Source: Rhodoferax sp. OV413
GTDB taxonomy: Bacteria > Pseudomonadota > Gammaproteobacteria > Pseudomonadales > Pseudohongiellaceae
Direction: 5' to 3'
DNA: 64,000 nucleotides
Assembly: GCA_943330915.2 (NCBI GenBank)
Contig: CALQJO020000004.1
Location: 1 to 64,000, forward strand
Every line of letters starts with the position of its first letter. Within the stretch, counting starts at the first letter, position 1. A program made the position numbers and the translations under genes. The notes under the pieces were generated by a model that saw nothing but the letters and a program-made list of their open reading frames with translations, was not told the origin of the DNA and did not search any database. Positions 19,005 to 27,600 of the stretch are shown one piece after another.

Positions 19005-19345
19005 ATCCTGCCAAGTTGTGCGACGCTAGACTCATCCACCATCATAAAACCATTGCCCATGACAAACGCAATGGCCCGCAGTGCTTTGCCGCGGCAGGGT
19101 CCCTGAATACATTGCCCACTTTCAATCACAAAGAGTGCGCCATGCGTGGCACATTGAATAAAGGTGCCGTCAGGATCAAGAAACTGATCTTCAAGCCATT
19201 CCAGTGGCGTGCCCAGATGAGGGCAGTAGTTGTAATACAGGTGCAATTGATTGTCCTTTTTCACTGCAAACAAGTGCTTGCCATTGAGCTCAAAGCCTTT
19301 AGCACGACCTTCCTCGATATCATTGAGGTGACAGAGTGTTTTCAT
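19001..19345 (-). CDS. Rieske [2Fe-2S] ferredoxin-like protein
   Basis: A soluble Rieske protein of 114 aa. The cluster motifs are CPHLG (C-x-H) near residue 41 and CATHGALF (C-x2-H) near 64, close to the spacing of NirD-like and dioxygenase ferredoxins. There is no signal peptide or membrane anchor. It lies 34 bases downstream of a Cys/Met PLP enzyme on the same strand. The partner is unknown; an electron carrier or redox sensor is the likely role. Confidence 0.88.
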   Translation of the reverse strand: MKTLCHLNDIEEGRAKGFELNGKHLFAVKKDNQLHLYYNYCPHLGTPLEWLEDQFLDPDGTFIQCATHGALFVIESGQCIQGPCRGKALRAIAFVMGNGFMMVDESSVAQLGRI

Positions 19346-19379
19346 TTCACGTTCATCCTTTTGCCTGCATGACCCCGGA

Positions 19380-20618
19380 TTACGCCAATGCCTGGGCAAA
19401 ATCTGCCAGCAAATCTTCGATGTCTTCGATGCCAACTGACAATCGGATCAAATTGTCACCAATACCCATAGAGGCCCTGCGCTCAGCCCCCATTTCGAAG
19501 AAGATGGTATGTGCCACCGGAATAGCCAGTGTACGGGTGTCTCCGAGGTTGCTGGAGGTGACAACGCAGCGCAGCTTGTTCAGAAAATCAAAACAATCAA
19601 CATCATCAGCGAGCTCAATGCTCATGATGGCGCCCGGTTTTTTAAACAGACGTTTCGCACGGTCATATTGCGGATGAGTGCTCAGCCCCGGGAAAAACAC
19701 GCGCTTGACATGAGGATGCGCCTGACAGAACTCAGCCAGCTGTTGTGCGTTCTGGCTGGCTCTGTCCATGCGCATAGGCAGAGTCTCTGAGCCTACCGCT
19801 AGATGATGAGCTGCTTCAGGACCCAGTGTTGCGCCAAAATCGCGCAAACCCTTTTTGCGCACTTGCGTGGTGCCCCACATGGCCGGGTCGCCTTGTTTAT
19901 AAAGATCAAGAATATTTGGGAATTCTGTCCAATCGAAGAGGCCCGTGTCGGTCAACATGCCCCCCAGTGCATTGCCGTGCCCGCCGATATACTTGGTGAG
20001 CGAGTTGACGATAAAACTGGCGTGAACAGTTTTGGGCTGAAAAAGCCAGGGCGATGTCATGGTGTTATCTACAACATAAATCAGCTTGTGTTGCTTGCAT
20101 AGTTCACCTATGCCCTCCAGATCAGCCACCTGAGTCACCGGATTGGCGATGGTTTCTGTAAAGACCAGCCGGGTGTTGTCCTGTATAACCGCGTTGACGT
20201 TTTCAGCGTTGGTGGTGTCAACAAAACTGACCTCAATGCCAAAATTCCGGAAGGTATTCATCAGGCTGTTGGTATTGCCAAACAGGAAGGCGCTGCAGAC
20301 CACATGATCTCCGGCTCGAAGCAAGGCAAACAATGTTGAGCCGACCGCCGCCATACCAGTGGCAAATGCGGTGCTGGTCAGCCCACCTTCCATCCGGGTA
20401 ATGCGGCTTTGTAGTGCGTTGACGGTTGGATTCTGCTGACGGCCATAGTTATATCCGGGCATTTTCCCCTGAAAGACCTTGGCAAGATCACGCGCATCAT
20501 CGTAACTGTAGGCTACCGAGGTGTGAATTGCCTTGTGCAGGACGCCGTGTTCGGGTTTGTCGCGTCTGTCGTTGTGCAGATTGCCAGTGGTGAAGCCGTC
20601 TTTATCTGATTTACTCAT
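19380..20618 (-). CDS. Cys/Met metabolism PLP-dependent enzyme
   Basis: A protein of 412 aa of the cystathionine gamma-synthase/gamma-lyase/O-acylhomoserine sulfhydrylase family. It shows YNYGRQQNPTVNALQSRI near residue 57, ATGMAAVGS, VVDNTMTSPWL and the PLP-lysine motif SLTKYIGGHGNALGG. These are trans-sulfuration family signatures; the exact reaction (gamma-synthase, gamma-lyase or methionine gamma-lyase type) cannot be assigned. It is flanked by the Rieske gene and, 2 bases upstream on the same strand, an unknown exported protein. Confidence 0.88.
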   Translation of the reverse strand: MSKSDKDGFTTGNLHNDRRDKPEHGVLHKAIHTSVAYSYDDARDLAKVFQGKMPGYNYGRQQNPTVNALQSRITRMEGGLTSTAFATGMAAVGSTLFALLRAGDHVVCSAFLFGNTNSLMNTFRNFGIEVSFVDTTNAENVNAVIQDNTRLVFTETIANPVTQVADLEGIGELCKQHKLIYVVDNTMTSPWLFQPKTVHASFIVNSLTKYIGGHGNALGGMLTDTGLFDWTEFPNILDLYKQGDPAMWGTTQVRKKGLRDFGATLGPEAAHHLAVGSETLPMRMDRASQNAQQLAEFCQAHPHVKRVFFPGLSTHPQYDRAKRLFKKPGAIMSIELADDVDCFDFLNKLRCVVTSSNLGDTRTLAIPVAHTIFFEMGAERRASMGIGDNLIRLSVGIEDIEDLLADFAQALA

Positions 20619-20620
20619 GC

Positions 20621-21985
20621 CTATTCCGTTGCCATGCTCTCTGTGTGTAGAGCGGTATTATACAGTTGCAGTGCCTGCACCGCCTCGTTGATCTCCTGCA
20701 GCCTCTGAAGGTACTGAGTGCTGTCACGGGTGCCAAATTTCTCTATAAAGCTGGCCTCGTCAAGGCCGTCAGACTCCGTCAACGGAATCGGCATATAGGC
20801 GGTTTCCATTTCAGTTTGCATGAGCAGCCTCTGTATCAGCAAGGCGCTGTGCTGGTTGTAAGTAGAATACTCACCAAGCGCCACACCCGCTGCATTGGCA
20901 GTTATGTCACTGAAACTGAAACCAGTTCCGTAACGGGCATCATAAACTTCTTTGCTGTTGGACAGCACTTCCGCCATAGTCACTCCTGCAGAGGCTGCGA
21001 TCGCTGCCGCACTGACAAAGTGTAGGGCAAGATCGTTTCGTTGATGCAGCATCACAACCATGGATGGTATTTCCGGCAAGGCTTCACTCGTTGATTCAGC
21101 ATCGCGTTCCTCACCAATCAGCTGACGGATCGGCAGGTTGTTGACAAAAAATGACAAGGTCTGCAGTAGCGCCCGATTTTCCGCAATCGCATCACCACCG
21201 GGTAGCAAGGAGCGCTGATTGGCCAGTTCGAACAATTCCGGCAAAAAATTCTGCAGCGGCACCTGACGGCGTACCTCGTTAGCATCGATGGCGATTGCGG
21301 TAATCAGCTGGTGATAGGCTCGGATGCGCTGCTGGTCCTCCGGTGAGACAAAAATCTGCTGTGCTTGTGACCGCAGTTGAGACAACACGTTGGCTTGCCA
21401 GGCCAGGGTCAAATGCAGCTGGCTTCCCCCCAGACGGTAAGTGAGCACACTGTGACGTGCGGCAGCAAGTTCCTGACTGGCAACGCTGCCAGTGTCAAGT
21501 CGATAACCAGCGATGCGTTCAGCTGAGCGCATGACGAAGCGCGGAATTAACAGGCGTCCGGCGCGCAGCTCTATCAGTCTAGCGCGGCCTTGATCCTGCG
21601 CAAATTGCGCCTCCAGATTAAGGTAAAGTGTCAGTGGCCCCAGCGTCTGCGGGATGCTCATCAGCGCGGTTGCCTGATCGCCATCGATGTTGAATGACAG
21701 AGCCAGGTTCTGCAGTTGAGGCACATTTGACAAGGCAAACGCGGATAACAGGTTCAGCTGTTGGGCGTCAAGGCTGAGTTGGCGCTCATCCTGTTGCTGA
21801 AAACGTTCAGGGCTGTTGTCAACGATCAGCTGCTCAACATTGCGAAAGTCTTCGTCAGTCAGAACGCCGCGGTGAGGGGTGACAGGGTTGACGCTGAGAG
21901 TGAGTATTGCCAATACCAAAAACGCCATCGCCAGCACTAGCAATGGGCTGCACAATATCAGAATCTTGCGCTGGCGTTTGTTCAT
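20621..21985 (-). CDS. Unknown membrane-anchored protein
   Basis: A protein of 454 aa that I do not recognise. The N-terminus is basic (MNKRQRK) followed by one hydrophobic segment (about residues 8-28), giving a periplasmic-facing or secreted body. The body is rich in Leu/Gln/Ala, with alternating patches such as GPLTLYLNLEAQF and a long helical region with FLPELFELANQRS. No cysteine pairs, catalytic motif or repeat stands out. It ends 2 bases before the Cys/Met PLP gene. The open frame extends to 22081, but the start at 21985 puts the membrane segment at the N-terminus. It looks like an intact coding gene of unknown function. Confidence 0.7.
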   Translation of the reverse strand: MNKRQRKILILCSPLLVLAMAFLVLAILTLSVNPVTPHRGVLTDEDFRNVEQLIVDNSPERFQQQDERQLSLDAQQLNLLSAFALSNVPQLQNLALSFNIDGDQATALMSIPQTLGPLTLYLNLEAQFAQDQGRARLIELRAGRLLIPRFVMRSAERIAGYRLDTGSVASQELAAARHSVLTYRLGGSQLHLTLAWQANVLSQLRSQAQQIFVSPEDQQRIRAYHQLITAIAIDANEVRRQVPLQNFLPELFELANQRSLLPGGDAIAENRALLQTLSFFVNNLPIRQLIGEERDAESTSEALPEIPSMVVMLHQRNDLALHFVSAAAIAASAGVTMAEVLSNSKEVYDARYGTGFSFSDITANAAGVALGEYSTYNQHSALLIQRLLMQTEMETAYMPIPLTESDGLDEASFIEKFGTRDSTQYLQRLQEINEAVQALQLYNTALHTESMATE

Positions 21986-22210
21986 GATTACTGTGCCGAG
22001 TGCTGCATAGTTTGCCTGTCCGGGCCTGTCCCGGGTTGTAGAGTACGATGTCGACTGCCCGATTATACGGTATCCGCACAAGTGCGGTCAGTGCCGTTTT
22101 TTAGTAGGTTCTACCCGATCAGTGACGCCATTCGGGTCTGGTGCTGGTCACAGACCGTCAAGTCATTATAAAGTAGGCAACATAAAGTCATCAGACAGAA
22201 CAGGAATACC

Positions 22211-22825
22211 ATGGTCATTAATGCACATAAATCCCTAAAAGTGATGTCGCTGGCAGCTTTGCTGGGTTTGGCGGCGTGTGCCGGGCAACGTGGGGAACAG
22301 GAAGCACTGCTAGCGCAACAGGAGGCTGCGGCGCAGGCGGCAGCACTGGCTGAGCAGGCTGAGCTTGCCGACATGGCGCGTCTGGAAGCCGAGCGGAATG
22401 AACAAGCGGTGAGGGCGGAGCTCGAGCGAGTTCGCCTTGAAAACGAGGCCATGGCTGTTGCGCGTGCTGCTGCAGAACGTGAAGCTGAACAGCGAGCGCG
22501 GGAAGCTGCTCAATTGCAGCGTCAGCAGCAACAGACGGAAGTGGCCCGGTTGAAACAAGAGCAGCAAGGTCGAATTGCAGAACTGGAGCGACAACTGGCA
22601 GCCACTGAAGAGACAGCCAGCCGGCGCGAACAGGCCAATGCCCGGTTGATACAAGCGATCACTGCTGCTGAGGAGTTGCTGCAGATGCTGGCAAGTGAAC
22701 AGCTGAAGTACAACGATGTTGATGCCGACGGCAATACCGTTGAGCCATTACAAAAGGCTTTGATTTCAGAACTGGAAGCGCGCAAAAACGCATTAGTCAG
22801 GGAAGCGCAGGCGCTGGGCAACTAG
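22211..22825 (+). CDS. Coiled-coil lipoprotein, unknown function
   Basis: A protein of 204 aa with a lipoprotein signal: basic start, hydrophobic LAALLGL, then lipobox LAAC with Cys at residue 23. The mature part is strongly Ala/Glu/Gln/Arg-rich from residue 30 to about 150 and should form a long coiled coil, ending in a less repetitive segment with LASEQLKYNDVDADG. An AGGAA ribosome site precedes the ATG. I do not recognise the family; a periplasmic structural or envelope-stress protein is possible. It converges on the next gene with a 9-base gap. Confidence 0.7.
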   Translation: MVINAHKSLKVMSLAALLGLAACAGQRGEQEALLAQQEAAAQAAALAEQAELADMARLEAERNEQAVRAELERVRLENEAMAVARAAAEREAEQRAREAAQLQRQQQQTEVARLKQEQQGRIAELERQLAATEETASRREQANARLIQAITAAEELLQMLASEQLKYNDVDADGNTVEPLQKALISELEARKNALVREAQALGN

Positions 22826-22834
22826 CCGGGAATG

Positions 22835-23467
22835 TTATTCCAGGGGCAGTCGCTCAAAGTGATACATCAACCACTGGTTATCAACCTGTTCGTTATTGTT
22901 CTCGGGATTGACCCAGGTTGTTCGGACAGAACGCACACACTGGTAAATACGGAAGGAGCGGGTGTTTTCAATGATCAGGCCGCGCACAGAGGGATTCAGT
23001 GTGTAGTTTGAAATTTCGACCAGTTTCCAATCGTCTTCCATCGTGCGCTTGACACACTCGTTACCGGCAAGGATATCTTTAAACGGCAGTTGCATCTCAG
23101 CCCATTTGCCGGGTTCAATCAGTAAATTCAGGCTTAACTCGGAATCTCCTACATTGCCTATTTCATCGCGGAACACGATGCTGCGCAGTTCAACGGGAGC
23201 ATCACTCTGGTTTTGTGCAACCACACGCAGGCCGGCGTTACTGCTGAGATGCCAAGCGGCTGAATAAATCGCATACTTGACCGGATGATCGAATCCTTCT
23301 TGCGCTACAGTTAAAGGGTCGCTTGATTGCGCTGACGCTGCGCCGGAGCTTAAAGCGCCCAGAAAGCTCAGCATGAATGCTGTGTAAAGGCGAGGCTTTG
23401 CCGCCCCTGAAGATGCAGTCGGGGTCCGGAACAGGCGGCGTGACGCCAATAAATTTTTGACTATCAT
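22835..23467 (-). CDS. Secreted protein of unknown function
   Basis: A protein of 210 aa with a long N-terminal region and a signal-like segment (MLSFLGALSSGAASAQ) around residues 32-47. Translation may begin at that internal ATG (23374). The mature part is beta-rich and includes VAQNQSDAPVELRSIVFRDE and a pair of cysteines (NECVKR and IYQCVR), perhaps a disulfide. No family is recognised. It is divergent from mrp across 178 bases that contain two inverted repeats. Confidence 0.65.
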   Translation of the reverse strand: MIVKNLLASRRLFRTPTASSGAAKPRLYTAFMLSFLGALSSGAASAQSSDPLTVAQEGFDHPVKYAIYSAAWHLSSNAGLRVVAQNQSDAPVELRSIVFRDEIGNVGDSELSLNLLIEPGKWAEMQLPFKDILAGNECVKRTMEDDWKLVEISNYTLNPSVRGLIIENTRSFRIYQCVRSVRTTWVNPENNNEQVDNQWLMYHFERLPLE

Positions 23468-23542
23468 AAAATCTGACCAGAATAATGCAGAAACTGCAGG
23501 TGCAATAGAACACCGTTTCCGTCAATAGATCAAGCCTGAAAT

Positions 23543-23593
23543 CACAGTGGAACTGTGTCAAATCGTGCCTCATACCATATCAAATACGGTATG
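23543..23593. promoter_or_regulatory. Two inverted repeats in the mrp upstream region
   Basis: CACAGT-gga-ACTGTG (23543-23557) and CATACC-11 bases-GGTATG (23571-23593; the inner bases also pair TAT/ATA) lie side by side between divergent genes, 50-100 bases upstream of the mrp start. They could be operators or leader hairpins. I do not recognise the binding protein. Confidence 0.4.
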
Positions 23594-23645
23594 CAGGCAA
23601 GCGCTGAATCAGCATAATGCAGCGTCAATTCTCAGAGGGATTTCC

Positions 23646-24467
23646 ATGGATAACTTGTCCGGTATCAAACACGTCATTTGTGTAGCATCAGGAAAAGGTG
23701 GTGTAGGCAAGTCAACTACCGCACTTAATCTGGCCATTTCCTTGTCGCAGCTGGGATATAAAACCGGTCTGCTGGATGCAGATATCTATGGCCCCAGCCA
23801 ACCTATGATGCTTGGAGTAGCTGCCGGCACGCGGCCAGAGATCGTAGACAAGCAGTACATGAAGCCGGTGATGGCGCATGGGCTGTCCAGCAATTCTATC
23901 GGTTACCTTGTGGATGCCAATACCGCAATGGCCTGGCGCGCGCCGATGATTGTTGGTGCGTTTAATCAGATGCTGAAGTTTACCCTGTGGGGTGATCTGG
24001 ATTTTCTGATAGTTGATATGCCGCCAGGTACCGGCGATATTCAGCTCAGCCTCACACAGGCGCTCAGACTCTCAGGCTCAGTCATTGTGACAACACCGCA
24101 GGATATTGCGTTGCTGGACGCCCGCAAGGGGATAGAGATGTTTCGCAAGGTTAATGTCCCATTACTGGGGGTTGTGGAAAATATGGCTGTTCACATCTGC
24201 TCAAATTGTGGACATGCAGAAGCCATATTCGGCGAGGGTGGAGGCGAGAAGTTGGCGCAGGATTATAAGGTCACGGTGATTGGCTCTTTGCCTCTGGACC
24301 TGTCGATTCGCCAGCACACCGATGCCGGCACGCCCATACTGATTTCGCAGCCTGAAAGTGCAGTGGCTGCTGCCTATCATCAACTGGCCAGAAACATGCT
24401 GACCGAGCTGGATGCGTTGGCACAAACCAAGGTCCCAGGCCCGGTCATTCAGGTGTCAGATGATTAA
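23646..24467 (+). CDS. mrp: Iron-sulfur cluster carrier ATPase Mrp/ApbC
   Basis: A P-loop ATPase of 273 aa (Mrp/NBP35 family) that holds and transfers [4Fe-4S] clusters in the cytosol. It has the deviant Walker A SGKGGVGKST near residues 14-23, DADIYGPSQPMM, VDMPPGTGD and the cluster-binding CSNCG motif. The form is short and lacks the N-terminal MIP18-like domain present in E. coli Mrp. The start at 23646 has GAGGGA upstream; the frame extends further but without family sequence. It converges with the symporter gene, the stops overlapping by 4 bases. Confidence 0.94.
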   Translation: MDNLSGIKHVICVASGKGGVGKSTTALNLAISLSQLGYKTGLLDADIYGPSQPMMLGVAAGTRPEIVDKQYMKPVMAHGLSSNSIGYLVDANTAMAWRAPMIVGAFNQMLKFTLWGDLDFLIVDMPPGTGDIQLSLTQALRLSGSVIVTTPQDIALLDARKGIEMFRKVNVPLLGVVENMAVHICSNCGHAEAIFGEGGGEKLAQDYKVTVIGSLPLDLSIRQHTDAGTPILISQPESAVAAAYHQLARNMLTELDALAQTKVPGPVIQVSDD

Positions 24468-26143
24468 TGTCCCGGCAGGCGTATTTCTTCGACCATTTGC
24501 TGGATATAGCGCGGAGGAGCCGCGGTAAAGCGGCAGATGGTCAATGCAACGGCTGTATTGATCATTGTGCCAACGGTGCCAATACCTTCAGGTGATATTC
24601 CAAAAAGCCAGTGCGCCGGCGTGCTTAGTTCAGGCGCGATGAATTTGAAATAGATGATGTACAGCGCCGTAAAACTGAAACCGGCAACCATGCCCGCAAT
24701 GGCGCCCTGTCGGTTCATGCGCTTGTAGAATATTCCCAATACGATGGCCGGGAAAAATGATGCGGCTGCCAGACCAAACGCAAATGCTACGACCTCTGCG
24801 ACAAAGCCGGGCGGATTGATGCCAAAATAACCTGCCACCAGAATGGCAACAAAGATGGCAATTCGGGCGTAACGCAGTTCCTGCTTTTCAGTAATTTGCG
24901 GCATCAGGCTGCGCTTGAGTAAATCATGTGACACTGCTGTTGAGATCACCAGCAGCAATCCAGCGGCTGTTGATAATGCAGCAGCCAGCGCGCCGGCAGC
25001 CACCAGTGCAACAACCCAGTCAGGAAGACCCGCAATCTCCGGGTTGGCCAGTACCATGATGTCACGGTTGACGGTCAGCTCGTTGACGGCCGGATCAGCC
25101 AGATACTGCACACGTCCATCTCCGTTACGATCCTCAAAACTGATCAGCCGGGTATCCTCCCAGGTGCGGAACCACTCAGGCAATTCCTCATAGACGGCGT
25201 TGTTGACAGTATTCATTAGGTTGGTTTTGGCAAATGCCGCTACCGCTGGCGCAGTCGTATAAAGCACACCGATAAACAACAGCGCATAAGCCGCCGATAC
25301 GCGCGCAGCGCGGACGCTGGGCACTGTAAAAAACCGGATAATCACATGCGGCAGGCCGGCGGTGCCAAACATCAGCGCAGCCGTGATAAAAAATACGTCC
25401 TGAGTGCTGCGCTGCCCTTCAGTGTAAGGCGCAAAGCCAAGTTCTACACTGAGATTGTCGAGCCGGTCCAGCAGGTAACCGCCGCCATACTCAGGTGTCA
25501 GCTCTGAACCAAAACCGATCTGCGGAATCGCGTTACCGGTCATCATGATTGAGATAAAAATAGCAGGAACCATGTAGGCGAAAATCAGCACGCAGTACTG
25601 TGCTACCTGTGTGTACGTTATGCCCTTCATGCCGCCCAGAACCGCATAGAAAAACACAACGGTCATACCGATAATCACACCGGTTGTGATATCCACCTCG
25701 AGGAAGCGTGAAAACACGATACCTGCCCCCTGCATTTGCCCACAGACATAGACAAACGAGATGGAGATGGCGCAGAAAATTGCCACCAGGCGCGCACTAC
25801 GCGAATAATAACGGTCACCGATAAAATCCGGCACCGTGAATTTACCGAATTTGCGCAGATAGGGCGCCAGTAGCAACGCCAGCAGCACGTATCCACCCGT
25901 CCAGCCCATCAGGTAAAAAGTGCCATCTCTGCCCAGAAACGAAATGAGTCCAGCCATTGATATAAACGAGGCTGCCGACATCCAGTCTGCCGCTGTTGCC
26001 ATGCCATTTGTTACCGGATGCACACCGCCGCCTGCAACATAAAATTCGTGTGTTGAGCCAGCGCGAGTCCAGACTGCAATCGCGATGTACAGGCCAAACG
26101 ATAGCCCGATAAACAGATAGGTCCACAGTTGCACACTACTCAT
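24464..26143 (-). CDS. Sodium/solute symporter, large subunit (SSS family)
   Basis: A protein of 559 aa of the SLC5/SSS family, close to acetate permease ActP and to the VC_2705-type two-component symporters that pair with a DUF4212 protein. About 13 hydrophobic helices are visible; signatures include YVAGGGVHPVTNGMATAADWMSAASF near the N-terminus and GGMKGITYTQVAQY. An insertion of about 60 polar residues in the middle includes EDRNGDGRVQYL. It overlaps the DUF4212 gene by 4 bases (ATGA type). Acetate or another short carboxylate is the likely substrate by family and by the acs gene in this window, but this is inference. Confidence 0.92.
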   Translation of the reverse strand: MSSVQLWTYLFIGLSFGLYIAIAVWTRAGSTHEFYVAGGGVHPVTNGMATAADWMSAASFISMAGLISFLGRDGTFYLMGWTGGYVLLALLLAPYLRKFGKFTVPDFIGDRYYSRSARLVAIFCAISISFVYVCGQMQGAGIVFSRFLEVDITTGVIIGMTVVFFYAVLGGMKGITYTQVAQYCVLIFAYMVPAIFISIMMTGNAIPQIGFGSELTPEYGGGYLLDRLDNLSVELGFAPYTEGQRSTQDVFFITAALMFGTAGLPHVIIRFFTVPSVRAARVSAAYALLFIGVLYTTAPAVAAFAKTNLMNTVNNAVYEELPEWFRTWEDTRLISFEDRNGDGRVQYLADPAVNELTVNRDIMVLANPEIAGLPDWVVALVAAGALAAALSTAAGLLLVISTAVSHDLLKRSLMPQITEKQELRYARIAIFVAILVAGYFGINPPGFVAEVVAFAFGLAAASFFPAIVLGIFYKRMNRQGAIAGMVAGFSFTALYIIYFKFIAPELSTPAHWLFGISPEGIGTVGTMINTAVALTICRFTAAPPRYIQQMVEEIRLPGH

Positions 26144-26454
26144 GACTGCGAGTCCTCATCAGATGCGGATTGGCTATCGGCTGCTTTGAAATTGGCGGCT
26201 TTGGTGTTGGCCTTGTAACGCGAATCAAGTTTATCCATCCAGAACACGTAGACAATGATCAGCACCATAAACACGTAGATGGAGCCCTGCTGTGCAATCC
26301 AGAAGCCGAGTTTGAAGCCGGCGAAGCGAAAGTTATCAAGGAAGTCGGCTAATAAAATGCCGCAGACAAAAGAAACAAAGAACCAGATGCTCAGCAAGGT
26401 CGTCAGAATTCGGACGTTTGCTTTCCAGTAGGCTCGGGCGTGTTCGTCGCGCAT
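26140..26454 (-). CDS. DUF4212 small subunit of the symporter
   Basis: A protein of 104 aa with two hydrophobic segments (about residues 15-35 and 50-72) and the family sequence YWKANVRIL near the start and FWIAQQGSIYVFMVLI in the second helix. DUF4212 proteins occur next to SSS permeases and are thought to be their small subunit. The C-terminal 25 residues are Ser/Asp/Ala-rich. It starts the two-gene unit and is translationally coupled to the permease by a 4-base overlap. Confidence 0.92.
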   Translation of the reverse strand: MRDEHARAYWKANVRILTTLLSIWFFVSFVCGILLADFLDNFRFAGFKLGFWIAQQGSIYVFMVLIIVYVFWMDKLDSRYKANTKAANFKAADSQSASDEDSQS

Positions 26455-26460
26455 TCGTTA

Positions 26461-26475
26461 CCCTCGGTTTTTATT
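26461..26475 (-). promoter_or_regulatory. A-rich tract beside the symporter ribosome binding site
   Basis: On the minus strand AATAAAAA (26468-26475) lies 2 bases from GAGGG (26461-26465), the ribosome binding site of the DUF4212 gene. It is a 7 of 8 match to the AAYAAYAA motif bound by Hfq/Crc in Pseudomonas. The match is weak alone and is noted because a CrcZ-like RNA is encoded in the window. Confidence 0.25.
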
Positions 26476-26545
26476 ATGGTTTTCTGACGTGCCAAGGATG
26501 GTAGCACTAAAAAATGTGAGTGCCTAGCTTGCATACAGGTCGCTT

Positions 26546-27568
26546 TCAGACGGTCAAAGCCTTCCCCATTTCTGCCAGTGGCTGCACCAGTCTGCCCATT
26601 CGGGTTGCTCGCTCATTTGAAGCGTTGCCATCAAGTCCGCGTTTGTAAACACCTTGCAGAATGGCGGCCAGTCTGAAAAAACTGAATGCCAGATAAAATG
26701 ACCAGTTTCCGGGGGCGGTTACGCCACGCACCTCGCAGTAGTGGGCGATCAGTGCTGATTCAGCAGGAATACCCAGTGCCCTGATATCGTCATCACGCAG
26801 GCCCTTGATTTCACCGTGACGAGGCAAGCGCAAGGCCATCAGATAGTAGGCAAGATCAGCCATCGGGTGGCCCAGCGTGGCCAACTCCCAGTCGAGCACC
26901 GCGCGAATTTCAGATTTTCCGCTGTTAAAAATGACGTTATCCAGCCGGTAGTCACCATGGATGATGCAACTTTCGCCATCATCTTCGGGCAAATTGTCAT
27001 TCAGCCACTGAATCAACTGATTCATTTCAGGAATGACGTCTGTTGCGGAGGCTTGGTACTGAGCGCTCCAGCGCGACAATTGGCGTGCGTAATAATTGCC
27101 TGGTTTGCCGAAGTCCGACAACCCGAGTGCCTTGTAGTCAACCTTGTGTAATTGTGCCAAGGTGCCGACAAGAGCAAAGTAATAATCAGCCCGACAATTG
27201 TGGTTTGTTTCTGGCAATGCAGGATCCCAGAAGATATCGCCTGGCTCATAGCTCATCAGATAAAACATACTGCCAATTACCGAGTCGTCAGCGCATAACG
27301 CAATGGCCTCGGGCACCGGCACGGCGCTGTCTTGCAATGCTTTGATCAGCCGGTATTCCCTGTCCACAGCGTGTGCTGATGCCAGCAGTTCGCCGGCCGG
27401 TTTCCGGCGCAGCACTACTGACCTGTGACTGCACTCCAGCAGAAAACTGGGGTTGGACTGGCCTGCTGCGAATTTACGCATGCTGATTGCCTTACCCAGT
27501 TGTGGCGCATGGCCAGCGATCCACTGCGTGAGTGCCTTTAACATTGTTTGATCAGCGCCTGTGTTCAT
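26546..27568 (-). CDS. APH-family phosphotransferase, acyl-CoA metabolism type
   Basis: A protein of 340 aa of the aminoglycoside-phosphotransferase/choline-kinase-like fold, in the group found with acyl-CoA dehydrogenases (ACAD10/11-like). It has a nucleotide-binding N-lobe (AAGQSNPSFLLE ... VLRRKP), the catalytic loop IIHGDYRLDNVIF and the metal-binding LDWELATLGHPMADLAYY. Such proteins are thought to phosphorylate 4-hydroxyacyl-CoA or other hydroxy-acids; antibiotic resistance is unlikely. It is 32 bases downstream of a histidine phosphatase gene on the same strand. Confidence 0.87.
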   Translation of the reverse strand: MNTGADQTMLKALTQWIAGHAPQLGKAISMRKFAAGQSNPSFLLECSHRSVVLRRKPAGELLASAHAVDREYRLIKALQDSAVPVPEAIALCADDSVIGSMFYLMSYEPGDIFWDPALPETNHNCRADYYFALVGTLAQLHKVDYKALGLSDFGKPGNYYARQLSRWSAQYQASATDVIPEMNQLIQWLNDNLPEDDGESCIIHGDYRLDNVIFNSGKSEIRAVLDWELATLGHPMADLAYYLMALRLPRHGEIKGLRDDDIRALGIPAESALIAHYCEVRGVTAPGNWSFYLAFSFFRLAAILQGVYKRGLDGNASNERATRMGRLVQPLAEMGKALTV

Positions 27569-27600
27569 ACGCGTAAAGTCCTTTTGCTTTCCTTGTTGTG

